A stretch of DNA of 39,968 bases, taken from UBA11222 sp030652895 (GTDB lineage Bacteria; Pseudomonadota; Alphaproteobacteria; UBA11222). The stretch is from assembly GCA_038318895.1 (NCBI GenBank), contig JBBQCS010000020.1:1-39968 (forward strand), given 5' to 3'. The notes beneath the pieces were generated by a model, which made no database searches, was not told where the DNA came from, and saw nothing but the letters and a program-made list of their open reading frames with translations. A program made the translations under genes and the position numbers. Of the stretch, positions 33,721-39,968 are shown piece after piece (the first letter of the stretch is position 1; every line of letters starts with the position of its first letter).

Positions 33721-34098
33721 TCACTTCGGAGCGGGTTGCGGATCAGCCGAGACATTGGCGCGCAGCCAGCCGACCAGTTGATCCATTGAGAAAGTGCCGG
33801 TCTCGTAGAGGCCGGTAATGAAGGCATAGGTTTCATCGGCATCGGCAGTGATCCGGGCGCCGTTGATCGCAAGGAAGGTATAAGTGACAGCGAAAGCGAT
33901 ACGCTTGTTGTCATCGATGAAGGGATGGCTTTGCGCGAGGCGTTCCCACAACGCCGCCGCCTCCTCAACCAGATCGTTATAGTAGCCGGTCTTGGGACGA
34001 AACAGGGCTGCTTCCAGCACCCCAGCCCCACCGCCGTAGCGCTCAATCTGCTCATCACGGATCGCAAAAACTTCGATGACGGTAGGGTAATCCATCAT
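33721..34098 (-). CDS. doc: Doc/Fic-family toxin
   Basis: A 125-residue Fic-fold protein of the Doc (death on curing) group. In phage P1, Doc phosphorylates elongation factor EF-Tu. The active-site motif is HPFIDDNKRIAFA (His58, Phe60, Asp62, Asn64, Lys65, Arg66), matching HxFxDxNKR with Asp in place of Ala at one position. The N-terminal part (YPTVIEVFAIRDEQIERYGG) and GVLEAALFRPKTGYY are typical of Doc. The ATG overlaps the stop of the upstream antitoxin reading frame (ATGA). The gene looks intact, while the antitoxin gene carries a premature stop. Confidence 0.92.
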   Translation of the reverse strand: MMDYPTVIEVFAIRDEQIERYGGGAGVLEAALFRPKTGYYNDLVEEAAALWERLAQSHPFIDDNKRIAFAVTYTFLAINGARITADADETYAFITGLYETGTFSMDQLVGWLRANVSADPQPAPK

Positions 34099-34325
34099 TT
34101 AGCCAGCTTCTTGTAGAGCGCCCCAAACTTGTCATGGCTGGCCTGACAGACTGCCATCACATGCGTGCGCGGTCTGCCCTGCTTGCGCTTCTCGATCAGA
34201 TCGGCCAGCGCTTCATCCACCAGCACCTGCAACTGCCGCCCTTAGTCCGGTGCCGGGTCGCGGACTGCCGACAGAATTTCGGAATTTACCTGTGTTGCAA
34301 ACTTCTCGCGTGTTTTGGTAGCCAT
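34095..34325 (-). pseudogene. Doc antitoxin gene with an in-frame stop
   Basis: Read on the minus strand from the ATG at 34325, a 76-codon frame gives MATKTREKFATQVNSEILSA, then VRDPAPD, a TAA at 34242-34244 (codon 28), then GRQLQVLVDEALADLIEKRK, HVMAVCQASHDKFGALYKKL and the final TGA overlapping the doc start. This is the usual size and neighbour of Doc antitoxins, with an N-terminal ribbon-helix-helix-like DNA-binding part and a C-terminal toxin-binding tail. A GGAGG Shine-Dalgarno precedes the ATG. Only codon 28 breaks the frame, so it is a recent loss, a sequencing error, or the C-terminal part is made by reinitiation at an in-frame GTG just after the stop. Confidence 0.85.
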
Positions 34326-34354
34326 GGCGCACCTCCAATCTCTACATTTAGCAC

Positions 34355-34378
34355 ATCATGAAATATCATGAAATATCA
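34355..34378 (-). promoter_or_regulatory. Tandem 10-bp repeats before the antitoxin gene (possible operator)
   Basis: ATCATGAAAT is repeated head to tail at 34355-34364 and 34365-34374, with a third partial copy to 34378. The repeat lies about 30 bp before the antitoxin ATG in an AT-rich stretch. Ribbon-helix-helix antitoxins commonly repress their own operon by binding such spaced repeats, so an autoregulatory operator is plausible. Confidence 0.45.
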
Positions 34379-34380
34379 GT

Positions 34381-34849
34381 AAAGTGGTGATTGGTAGAAG
34401 AAAGTGATGAACTGGATAAAAATAGTCTAGTGACATTAATGACTTGAGTGGAATCGAGCCTTTGGGGACTGATCACACCAGAGAGGATCGATGGCAGATA
34501 AAGAATTCCTACTTCAAGGGTTTGAATAGCCCCTAGATTTGTAGACACCTTGCCCCGTAAAACTGAGGCAAGGAGATCATCGTAGCGGGGGATATGCCGG
34601 GATAGGTGTGAGTGGTGCCAGGGGCGGAATCACGAAATTGGAAAACATATATATTTATCAATAAGCTAACCGGAAGCCATTTTCACCGATACCAACACAA
34701 ATACCAACAAAATATTTTACTGGGCGGGTTCAATTCCCAATCATTTCATATTCGGCACATTTTGTGTCCCTTCAGAACACGCCAAGTTTGGTGGGATGCG
34801 GTCTGCTTACGGTCCAGCCGAGACCAAAACCATGATCTGAGACCCAAAA
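34381..34849. other. Region without a recognisable gene
   Basis: About 470 AT-richer bases between the doc operon and a plus-strand fragment. A short segment near 34726-34740 looks like a tRNA T-arm but no tRNA can be folded. The sequence ATACCAAC occurs twice, 12 bp apart, near 34690. I see no supported gene, terminator or insertion-sequence end. Confidence 0.5.
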
Positions 34850-35050
34850 TTGAGGACAATTCAGGGGAGCAGGTCAAGGCCCATCATCGCGACGAATGTC
34901 GGTCCGCACCAAGTCGTTGCAGTCGGAAATTCTATTCACTACTCGACCAATTGGAAGTTTTTTCCCGATTTCCTTTCGGATTACATCAAAGGTCTTCTGG
35001 GAGGTGAATGGGGGCAACGCTGGCGCGAGACTTTATATCTGGATATCTGA
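34850..35050 (+). pseudogene. Fragment of a conserved hypothetical protein
   Basis: A 66-codon frame with the protein-like core PHQVVAVGNSIHYSTNWKFF followed by PDFLSDYIKGLLGGEWG, ending at 35050. From memory this wording (VAVGN, W-K-F-PDFL, GGEWG) occurs near the start of larger conserved hypothetical proteins in proteobacteria, so this is probably the head of a gene truncated next to the ptx cluster. No other family evidence; the start codon is uncertain. Confidence 0.35.
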
Positions 35051-35052
35051 CC

Positions 35053-35922
35053 TCAATTGCGCTCAGCTTCCAACAGATGCTGGGCGAATACAGGTGCAGG
35101 CATGCCAGGAATGCCGGCATGCCAGGCGACGAACAGAGCCTTCTGTAATGGCGGATCAACAAACGGAATGGCCCTTAAGCTTCCCGCGCGTACTTCGTCC
35201 ATAACGGCGGAAGCAAAGACCAGAGAGACCCCTATCCCTGCCTTTACCGCCTGTTTGACAGCTTCAGTACTACCCAACTGCATGGTCACGCGCGGCATCT
35301 TTACGCTGTTGCCGAAATATTTAGCCAGCAACCTGCCGGTACCAGTGCCAGGCTCACCACCAAGGAGTTCAAGTTCAGATATCTGCATAGGGTCAATCCG
35401 GGTTTGCAGCGCCAATGGATGTTCATATGCAGTTATCATAACAACTGGTTCGCTTTTCCAGTGCAGGGCATGGCATCCGGCGCGGTCATCCCACCATTCC
35501 ATCACAGCGACATCAACTTCGTTGTGTTCAAGCATTTCCGCGATCACCGGATTGCGATCAATCACCATATCGAAAGCCGACGGATCGCGCCCCTGAAGAT
35601 AGGATCGCACATAAGGCTGCAGCAGATAGATACCAATATTGGAACTGGCGCCAACCCGCAGGCGTTTCTTCGAAACCGCAGCAAGCGCCCGATCATTGAG
35701 CCGGAGGATGCTTCTGGCATAGGGCAGAAGGTTGATCCCCTCTCGCGTCGGCTCACAACCTGATCGGGATCTATAAAACAGCGGAGCGCCAAGTTGCTCT
35801 TCCAGCTTCTGAATGTGCAGGGATACCGTAGGCTGAGAGATCTGAAGCTGTTCGGCTGCCGCCTGAAAGCTTTTGTGCTCCACCAAAGCCATAAACGTCT
35901 GTAGACGCACTAAATTCAGCAT
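35053..35922 (-). CDS. ptxE: LysR-type regulator of the phosphite cluster
   Basis: A 289-residue LysR-type transcription factor. The N-terminal winged helix-turn-helix is typical: MLNLVRLQTFMALVEHKSFQ, AAAEQLQISQPTVSLHIQKL, EEQLGAPLFYR. The rest is the two-lobed co-inducer domain (MLEHNEVDVAVMEWWDD, AVKAGIGVSLVFASAV). The ATG at 35922 is chosen because family homology starts there, 7 bp after the ptxD stop; the open frame continues upstream into ptxD without likeness. In Pseudomonas stutzeri, ptxE is likewise the LysR gene closing the ptxABCDE cluster, which is the basis for the symbol. The inducer is not known from the sequence. Confidence 0.88.
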   Translation of the reverse strand: MLNLVRLQTFMALVEHKSFQAAAEQLQISQPTVSLHIQKLEEQLGAPLFYRSRSGCEPTREGINLLPYARSILRLNDRALAAVSKKRLRVGASSNIGIYLLQPYVRSYLQGRDPSAFDMVIDRNPVIAEMLEHNEVDVAVMEWWDDRAGCHALHWKSEPVVMITAYEHPLALQTRIDPMQISELELLGGEPGTGTGRLLAKYFGNSVKMPRVTMQLGSTEAVKQAVKAGIGVSLVFASAVMDEVRAGSLRAIPFVDPPLQKALFVAWHAGIPGMPAPVFAQHLLEAERN

Positions 35923-35929
35923 TTCAAGG

Positions 35930-36925
35930 CTATGCCGCCTGTCTTGGATTGTTAACGGCGTCCATCGGCCGCTTGCCGGACAATCCCTGCAAGATGTTTT
36001 CCGCAGCGCGCAATTCGATTTCCAACCGGACCTTTTTGACGGCGGATCCAATATGTGAACTGAACAGTGTATTGGGATGGCTCAGCAAACCGGGGGAAAT
36101 CTCGCGCGGCCTGTCATCGCGCGCCCAGTCTTCAAGTTCGAAAACATCGGTCGCATAACCACCCAGGCGGCCGCTCATCAGCGCCTTCAGGATAGCTGCT
36201 TCGCTGACAACCGATCCACGGCAAGGATTAATGAGGTATGCGCCTTCCTTCATCAGAGCGAGAGCCTTACCGTTAATGACGTGAATGGTGTCAGGCGTGA
36301 GCGGCAACGCCAGAATGACGATATCGGCCTCGCTCAACAAAGCTTCCAGGCTGCGCCAAACGATCCCGTAGCGAACTTCAGCGGCGGGAACCGGCGTCCT
36401 GTCGGTGTATAGCAATGTCGCGCCCCAACCGCTCAGCCGCCTGGCAAGGGCTTGTCCTATTGCACCCGCCCCTACGATCCCAACGTTAGAGCCGCAGATA
36501 CCCAGACCATAAAACTCCGGCCGCCAGCCAGCGAACGTACCGGAGCGCACTTTGGCGTCAGCCTGCATCAATTTGCGCGTAAGTGCGACAGTGAGGCCAA
36601 TGGCCAGCTCCGCCGTTGGGACGGTCAGCAGATCCGGGACAAAACTTAGCCAGACGCCCCGGGCCTCGCAGGCAGCGGCGTCGAAATTGTCATAGCCTTT
36701 AAGGGCTGCACCGATGATCTTCAATTTTGGGCAGGCGGCCAGAAAGTCGGCGTCAACCCGGTCCGGCATAAAGGCCATCATCGCATCTGCTGTGCTGACG
36801 CGGTGAAGCACTTCTTCCGGCGCCAGACTCTCCGCCGTCTGATTGGCGACAACTTCAAAATGGTCGCCCAGAAAATCCAGGACCTCCTCGTGCACCTTAT
36901 GGGTAATGACAACGCATGGTTTCAC
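35930..36925 (-). CDS. ptxD: Phosphite dehydrogenase
   Basis: Oxidises phosphite to phosphate with NAD (D-2-hydroxyacid dehydrogenase family). The 331-residue protein matches P. stutzeri PtxD closely in wording: MMAFMPDRVDADFL, FVPDLLTVPTAELAIGL, NPCRGSVV, DVFELEDWARDDRP, SHIGSAVKKVRLEIE. With the start used here Lys76, Arg236, Glu265 and His291 fall at the PtxD catalytic positions. The Rossmann motif is VGIVGAGAIG. Positions 175-176 are Asp-Arg instead of Glu-Ala, the pair that sets cofactor choice. The start is a GTG at 36925: it aligns with the known N-terminus (MKPCVVITHKVHEE) and has GAGG 9 bp before it. A GTG at 36940, overlapping the ptxC stop, would add five residues. Confidence 0.95.
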   Translation of the reverse strand: MKPCVVITHKVHEEVLDFLGDHFEVVANQTAESLAPEEVLHRVSTADAMMAFMPDRVDADFLAACPKLKIIGAALKGYDNFDAAACEARGVWLSFVPDLLTVPTAELAIGLTVALTRKLMQADAKVRSGTFAGWRPEFYGLGICGSNVGIVGAGAIGQALARRLSGWGATLLYTDRTPVPAAEVRYGIVWRSLEALLSEADIVILALPLTPDTIHVINGKALALMKEGAYLINPCRGSVVSEAAILKALMSGRLGGYATDVFELEDWARDDRPREISPGLLSHPNTLFSSHIGSAVKKVRLEIELRAAENILQGLSGKRPMDAVNNPRQAA

Positions 36926-36936
36926 GACTGCAATCC

Positions 36937-37752
36937 TCACTTGAATTTCTTGCGAAGGCGGCCGCTCAGGCTGTCGACAAGCGTAACCATGACCAGGATT
37001 ACCAGCAGAATTGCGCTGACTTCCTGGTACTGCATGATGCGCAACGACCCCATCAGTTCAAAGCCGATGCCACCCGCTCCCACCATTCCCATTACAGTGG
37101 AGGCGCGGAAATTATATTCCCAGCGGTAGATGGAGACGTCCGCAAACTGTGGCAACACCTGCGGCAGAACAGCATGGAACAGCACCTGAAGCGGCGTTGC
37201 GCCTGCTGCTCGTGCAGCCTCCACGGGCGCTTCATCCACATGCTCGATCGCCTCGGCAAAAAACTTACCCACCATCCCGACAGAGTGCAGGCCAAGCGCC
37301 AGAACACCTGGCAGTGCGCCAAAACCAACAGCGGCGACAAAGATGATGCCCATAATTAATTCAGGCACCGACCGCAGAGCATTGAGCAACGTGCGGGTAA
37401 TCTGAAAGATGACTGAATGGGGCGTCGTGTTGCGCGCAGCAAGAAATGCCAGCGGAAATGATAAAATTACCGCCATTGCTGTCCCTGCGACACTCATTGC
37501 CAGGGTGTCCATCAGCGGTTTAATCCAGTCTTGCGCGTTGGCGAAGTTCGGCGGCGTCGCTTCGCCGGCAAGGGTCAGGATGGCCGGGATCCCGTCGGCG
37601 AGGATCCCGAAATCCAGCAGACCGACATACCAGATCGCGAATAACACGATGAAGAGCAATGCAACAACCTGGGCGGACTGGCGGATCCATGTCCGCGCAT
37701 ATAGTTCCAGACATTCGCTCTGTGGGATGACTTCGCTGACAGTGGTCATCAT
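36937..37752 (-). CDS. ptxC: Phosphite ABC transporter permease
   Basis: A 271-residue inner-membrane permease of the PhnE/PtxC type with about six membrane helices (first at ~28-50, VVALLFIVLFAIWYVGLL). The binding-protein-dependent transport motif that docks the ATPase is EAARAAGATPLQVLFHAVLP (EAA loop, ~180-200). It ends with the basic RLRKKFK. It lies 12 bp after ptxB and its stop abuts ptxD. It passes phosphite delivered by PtxB into the cell, powered by PtxA. The M-M start pair is uncertain by one codon. Confidence 0.93.
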   Translation of the reverse strand: MMTTVSEVIPQSECLELYARTWIRQSAQVVALLFIVLFAIWYVGLLDFGILADGIPAILTLAGEATPPNFANAQDWIKPLMDTLAMSVAGTAMAVILSFPLAFLAARNTTPHSVIFQITRTLLNALRSVPELIMGIIFVAAVGFGALPGVLALGLHSVGMVGKFFAEAIEHVDEAPVEAARAAGATPLQVLFHAVLPQVLPQFADVSIYRWEYNFRASTVMGMVGAGGIGFELMGSLRIMQYQEVSAILLVILVMVTLVDSLSGRLRKKFK

Positions 37753-37764
37753 TTTTTTCCGGTC

Positions 37765-38631
37765 TTAGAATTTCGCAAGATCGAGATCAAGCAATTTGGC
37801 CAGATCACGGATTACGTCGTATTCCTTATCGGTGATGGGCGTGAAACCTTCAGCCTTGAAGTTCTTCAATACTTCGGGATCCTTCATATTCACGAAGGCG
37901 GTGCTGATTTTGGTTTTAAGTTCCTGCGCCAGATTGGAACGCATGGTCCACGGATATTGAGGATATTCCTTGCTGTATCCAAGGATATTGACCTTGGTTG
38001 GGTCTACCGTCTTTTTTTCAACCAGTGATTTCCAGATCACTTCGGACAGACCACCCGCCTCCGCATTGCCATTGACGACATTTACGGCTACTGCATCATG
38101 TGCACCGACGAAGTTCTCCTGATAGTCCCTGTCGTGGAGCAGGCCGGCTTCCACCAGCACCGATTTGGGGATCAGATGACTGGAGGTCGATGCCTTATCG
38201 CCAAAAACGAATTTCTTGCCTTTGATATCACCGATCGTGTTCACGTTGGCACCGGCGTTAGCAATGATAATGGAGCGATAGGTGGCCTTGCCGTCTTTGA
38301 CCATAGCCGCAAAAGGTTCGATTTCAGACTTGCTCCTGGCAAGCACGTAGGAAAGCGGACCGAAATAAGCGACATCGATGCGGCCAAAACGCATCGCCTC
38401 GATCATTGAGGAATAATCCGTGGTTACAATCAATTCGATTTTTTTGCCTAACTCGCGCTCAAGATACTCCTTGAGCGGCTGATTTTTTTTGATCAGTTCA
38501 GAAGCATTCTCGTCCGGTAGCAACGCGACTTTTAGGGTATCCGGATTTGGATTTGCATCTGCGGCTAAAACCGGCGCCGTCAGCCCTAATATAAGGGCGG
38601 AAGTCATAACGAATTTCAAAAAGCGATTCAT
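37765..38631 (-). CDS. ptxB: Periplasmic phosphite-binding protein
   Basis: A 288-residue solute-binding protein of the phosphonate/phosphite (PhnD/PtxB) family. A signal peptide covers the first ~23 residues (ending APVLAADA). The mature protein follows PtxB of P. stutzeri almost word for word in places: VALLPDENASELIK, IVTTDYSSMIEAMRFGRID, AYFGPLSYV, YGD-like FGDKASTSSHLIPKSVL, VNGNAEAGGLSEVIW, YPQYPWTMRSNL. The ligand loop Y-S-S-M and the STSSH segment are those expected to hold the oxyanion. The ATG overlaps the ptxA stop by four bases. It captures phosphite in the periplasm and delivers it to PtxC. Confidence 0.95.
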   Translation of the reverse strand: MNRFLKFVMTSALILGLTAPVLAADANPNPDTLKVALLPDENASELIKKNQPLKEYLERELGKKIELIVTTDYSSMIEAMRFGRIDVAYFGPLSYVLARSKSEIEPFAAMVKDGKATYRSIIIANAGANVNTIGDIKGKKFVFGDKASTSSHLIPKSVLVEAGLLHDRDYQENFVGAHDAVAVNVVNGNAEAGGLSEVIWKSLVEKKTVDPTKVNILGYSKEYPQYPWTMRSNLAQELKTKISTAFVNMKDPEVLKNFKAEGFTPITDKEYDVIRDLAKLLDLDLAKF

Positions 38632-39482
38632 GCTGTCATCTCTACCTTGGGTGTTAATATACGGCTAATGCGGGCGGCGCCATTTCGGGCGCCCGCCAAC
38701 GTCACCGGTTCACGGGGTTGCCTGGCGTAAATTGCCGTGACCTTGTCGTCAGTGAGTTCTTGTGCGGCGGCGTCGAAAATGATCCTTGCACCGGCAAGCC
38801 CTATGATTCGGTCTGCAAAACGCTTGGCGTAGTCCAGCTGGTGCAGCGACACGATGGCCGAAATCCCATCTTCTCTGCATACCCGCCTAAGCAGTTCCAG
38901 AATCATTTCCGAAGTGGAAGGGTCTAGGCTTGCGACAGGTTCATCCGCCAGCATCATGCTGGGCTGTTGCGCCAGCGCACGGGCAATGCCAACGCGCTGC
39001 TTCTGGCCGCCGGAAAGCTGGTCGATGCGTGTCATCGACTTATCCGCCAGGCCGACACGCTCAAGGCAGTGCAGCGCCAACTCCAGGTCTTCTCTCGGTA
39101 GCGGGAAGAAACTGCGCAAGGTGCTATGATAGCCAAGCCTGCCGGTAAGGACATTGGAGAGCGCCGTATGCCGCTCTATCAACTGATGATGTTGGAATAC
39201 CAGGGCTGTTTTTCGCCGATGCTGGCGGAGGGTCCCGGATGCTCCAAGAGCACCAAATTCTGAGGAGACAATCTCGCCGGAGGTGGGTTTAACAAGAAAA
39301 TTCAGAGACCGCAGAAGCGTCGATTTCCCCGCGCCGGAGAGGCCTATCAACACGGAAAACTCACGTGGGAAGAAATCTATGGTAGCTGATCGGAGCGCGA
39401 CCATTCCGCCTGAATAAGTCACGCCGACATCCCTCAATCGCAGCATGTACTCGCTATTTGACTGGATATCGCAGGACTGCAT
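38628..39482 (-). CDS. ptxA: Phosphite ABC transporter ATPase
   Basis: A 284-residue cytoplasmic ATPase of the PhnC/PtxA type, first gene of the cluster. Motifs in order: Walker A GLSGAGKST (~48-56), Q-loop LVFQHHQLIERHTALSNVL, signature LSGGQKQRVGIARAL (~160-174), Walker B MMLADEPVASLDP, and H-loop SLHQLDYA. The C-terminal extension (~40 residues) after the H-loop is longer than the core family. The ATG at 39482 is taken; an inner ATG at 39446, directly before LRLRDVGVTYSGG, is also possible. Upstream is an AT-rich region with a weak Pho-box-like site. Confidence 0.93.
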   Translation of the reverse strand: MQSCDIQSNSEYMLRLRDVGVTYSGGMVALRSATIDFFPREFSVLIGLSGAGKSTLLRSLNFLVKPTSGEIVSSEFGALGASGTLRQHRRKTALVFQHHQLIERHTALSNVLTGRLGYHSTLRSFFPLPREDLELALHCLERVGLADKSMTRIDQLSGGQKQRVGIARALAQQPSMMLADEPVASLDPSTSEMILELLRRVCREDGISAIVSLHQLDYAKRFADRIIGLAGARIIFDAAAQELTDDKVTAIYARQPREPVTLAGARNGAARISRILTPKVEMTA

Positions 39483-39568
39483 AAATCACCATTTGTAATG
39501 TAAGGAACGTAGTGATTACGTTTCGCAATACATTTAGGGTCGCGACGTGACTCACTGATGTCATGGTT

Positions 39569-39586
39569 ATGAAGCTTATGTGACGG
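39569..39586 (-). promoter_or_regulatory. Weak Pho-box-like site upstream of ptxA
   Basis: On the minus strand the two 7-mers CCGTCAC and GCTTCAT are separated by 4 bp, an arrangement like the PhoB box (CTGTCAT-N4-CTGTCAT). The match is about 9 of 14 bases, so it is weak. The position 87 bp before the ptxA ATG is right for phosphate-starvation control, as known for the P. stutzeri ptx operon. Confidence 0.3.
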
Positions 39587-39599
39587 GACCGGGAATATA

Positions 39600-39968
39600 T
39601 TTTGTTCAGCGAGAACAGTATCCCAGAGGACCAAACCAAAAATTCAGTTAGATCGGATATATCCGTACGGATCAGTGCGGCTCGCGGATTTCCCAAATCA
39701 TCTCCGCCGAGCGTTCCGGCGTGAATATTTCCTGGTAGTTCGCCTTAGACGCGTCCGATCGCGGCGGCTTTATCATCCGTCAACTGACGGAGTTTGTGTG
39801 TCCGCGCGTACCGCAAGCAACGATCACCGTCGATCATGGCAAACAATTGCGGTGGAATTAGTTGCGTCCCTTGCCGGGATCAACCGCATGAGACCGGATT
39901 GGAAGCAGGGGCCGGCATCAGCTATATCTGGACGATCAAAGGATGGACGTATCTTGCAACCAATAGAC
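39600..39968. other. Right end of the window, nothing recognised
   Basis: No open frame with a recognisable domain is seen in about 370 bp upstream of ptxA. A minus-strand frame at 39454-39696 has no family likeness and overlaps the probable ptxA promoter, so it is not called. Plus-strand protein-like pieces around 39690-39860 contain stops and may be decayed coding DNA. Confidence 0.5.

Noticed and set aside
34726..34750. tRNA T-arm-like GGTTCAATTCC as a tRNA gene or attachment site
   Set aside because: The T stem pairs poorly and no acceptor, D or anticodon arm can be found around it.
39454..39696. Minus-strand frame of 80 codons upstream of ptxA
   Set aside because: It overlaps the ptxA start region and probable promoter and has no recognisable feature.

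Overview
The window reads as a piece of an alphaproteobacterial chromosome. The support is the style of the genes (compact operons with 4-base stop/start overlaps, a degP-response regulator-kinase cluster like that of rhizobia) and two intergenic sites that exactly fit the alphaproteobacterial general-stress sigma factor (EcfG) promoter, GGAAC-N16-CGTT. The order or genus cannot be fixed from the sequence alone.

Layout. Positions 1-2550 hold, all on the minus strand, a PEP-CTERM surface/secreted protein, a CsbD-family stress protein and an orphan KdpE-like response regulator. They are separated by two good terminators and a perfect 25-bp inverted repeat. A decayed IS3-family transposase lies at 2709-3010. 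Next comes a minus-strand cluster degP/htrA - response regulator - histidine kinase (3139-6822), an envelope-stress-type module. Positions 7025-8618 (plus) carry a doubtful small ORF and an MscS-type channel. Positions 8758-12308 (minus) carry a DUF305 membrane protein with a perfect EcfG-type promoter, an EEP-fold hydrolase, and a phospholipase D fused to a VTT/DedA-like membrane domain.

The core is a 17.5-kb plus-strand operon (13104-30594) of eight tightly coupled genes: glgA, glgE, a treS-maltokinase fusion, glgB, glgX, treZ, malQ and treY. An exact EcfG-type promoter stands about 65 bp upstream. Together the enzymes close a circuit: trehalose to maltose (TreS), to maltose-1-phosphate (maltokinase), to linear alpha-glucan (GlgE, plus GlgA from a nucleotide-glucose donor), to branched glucan (GlgB), to debranched malto-oligosaccharides (GlgX, MalQ), and back to trehalose (TreY, TreZ). 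No glgC, glgP or otsAB is present in the window.

Positions 30591-34849 look like an accessory zone. It has gene remnants, a two-gene envelope operon of unknown role, a LuxR-type regulator, and a Doc-type toxin whose antitoxin gene carries an in-frame stop.

Positions 35053-39482 (minus) are a complete ptxABCDE cluster for phosphite uptake by an ABC transporter and oxidation to phosphate by the NAD-dependent phosphite dehydrogenase PtxD, with a LysR-type regulator. PtxD has an unusual Asp-Arg pair at the positions known to set NAD/NADP preference. The last 370 bp hold nothing recognisable.
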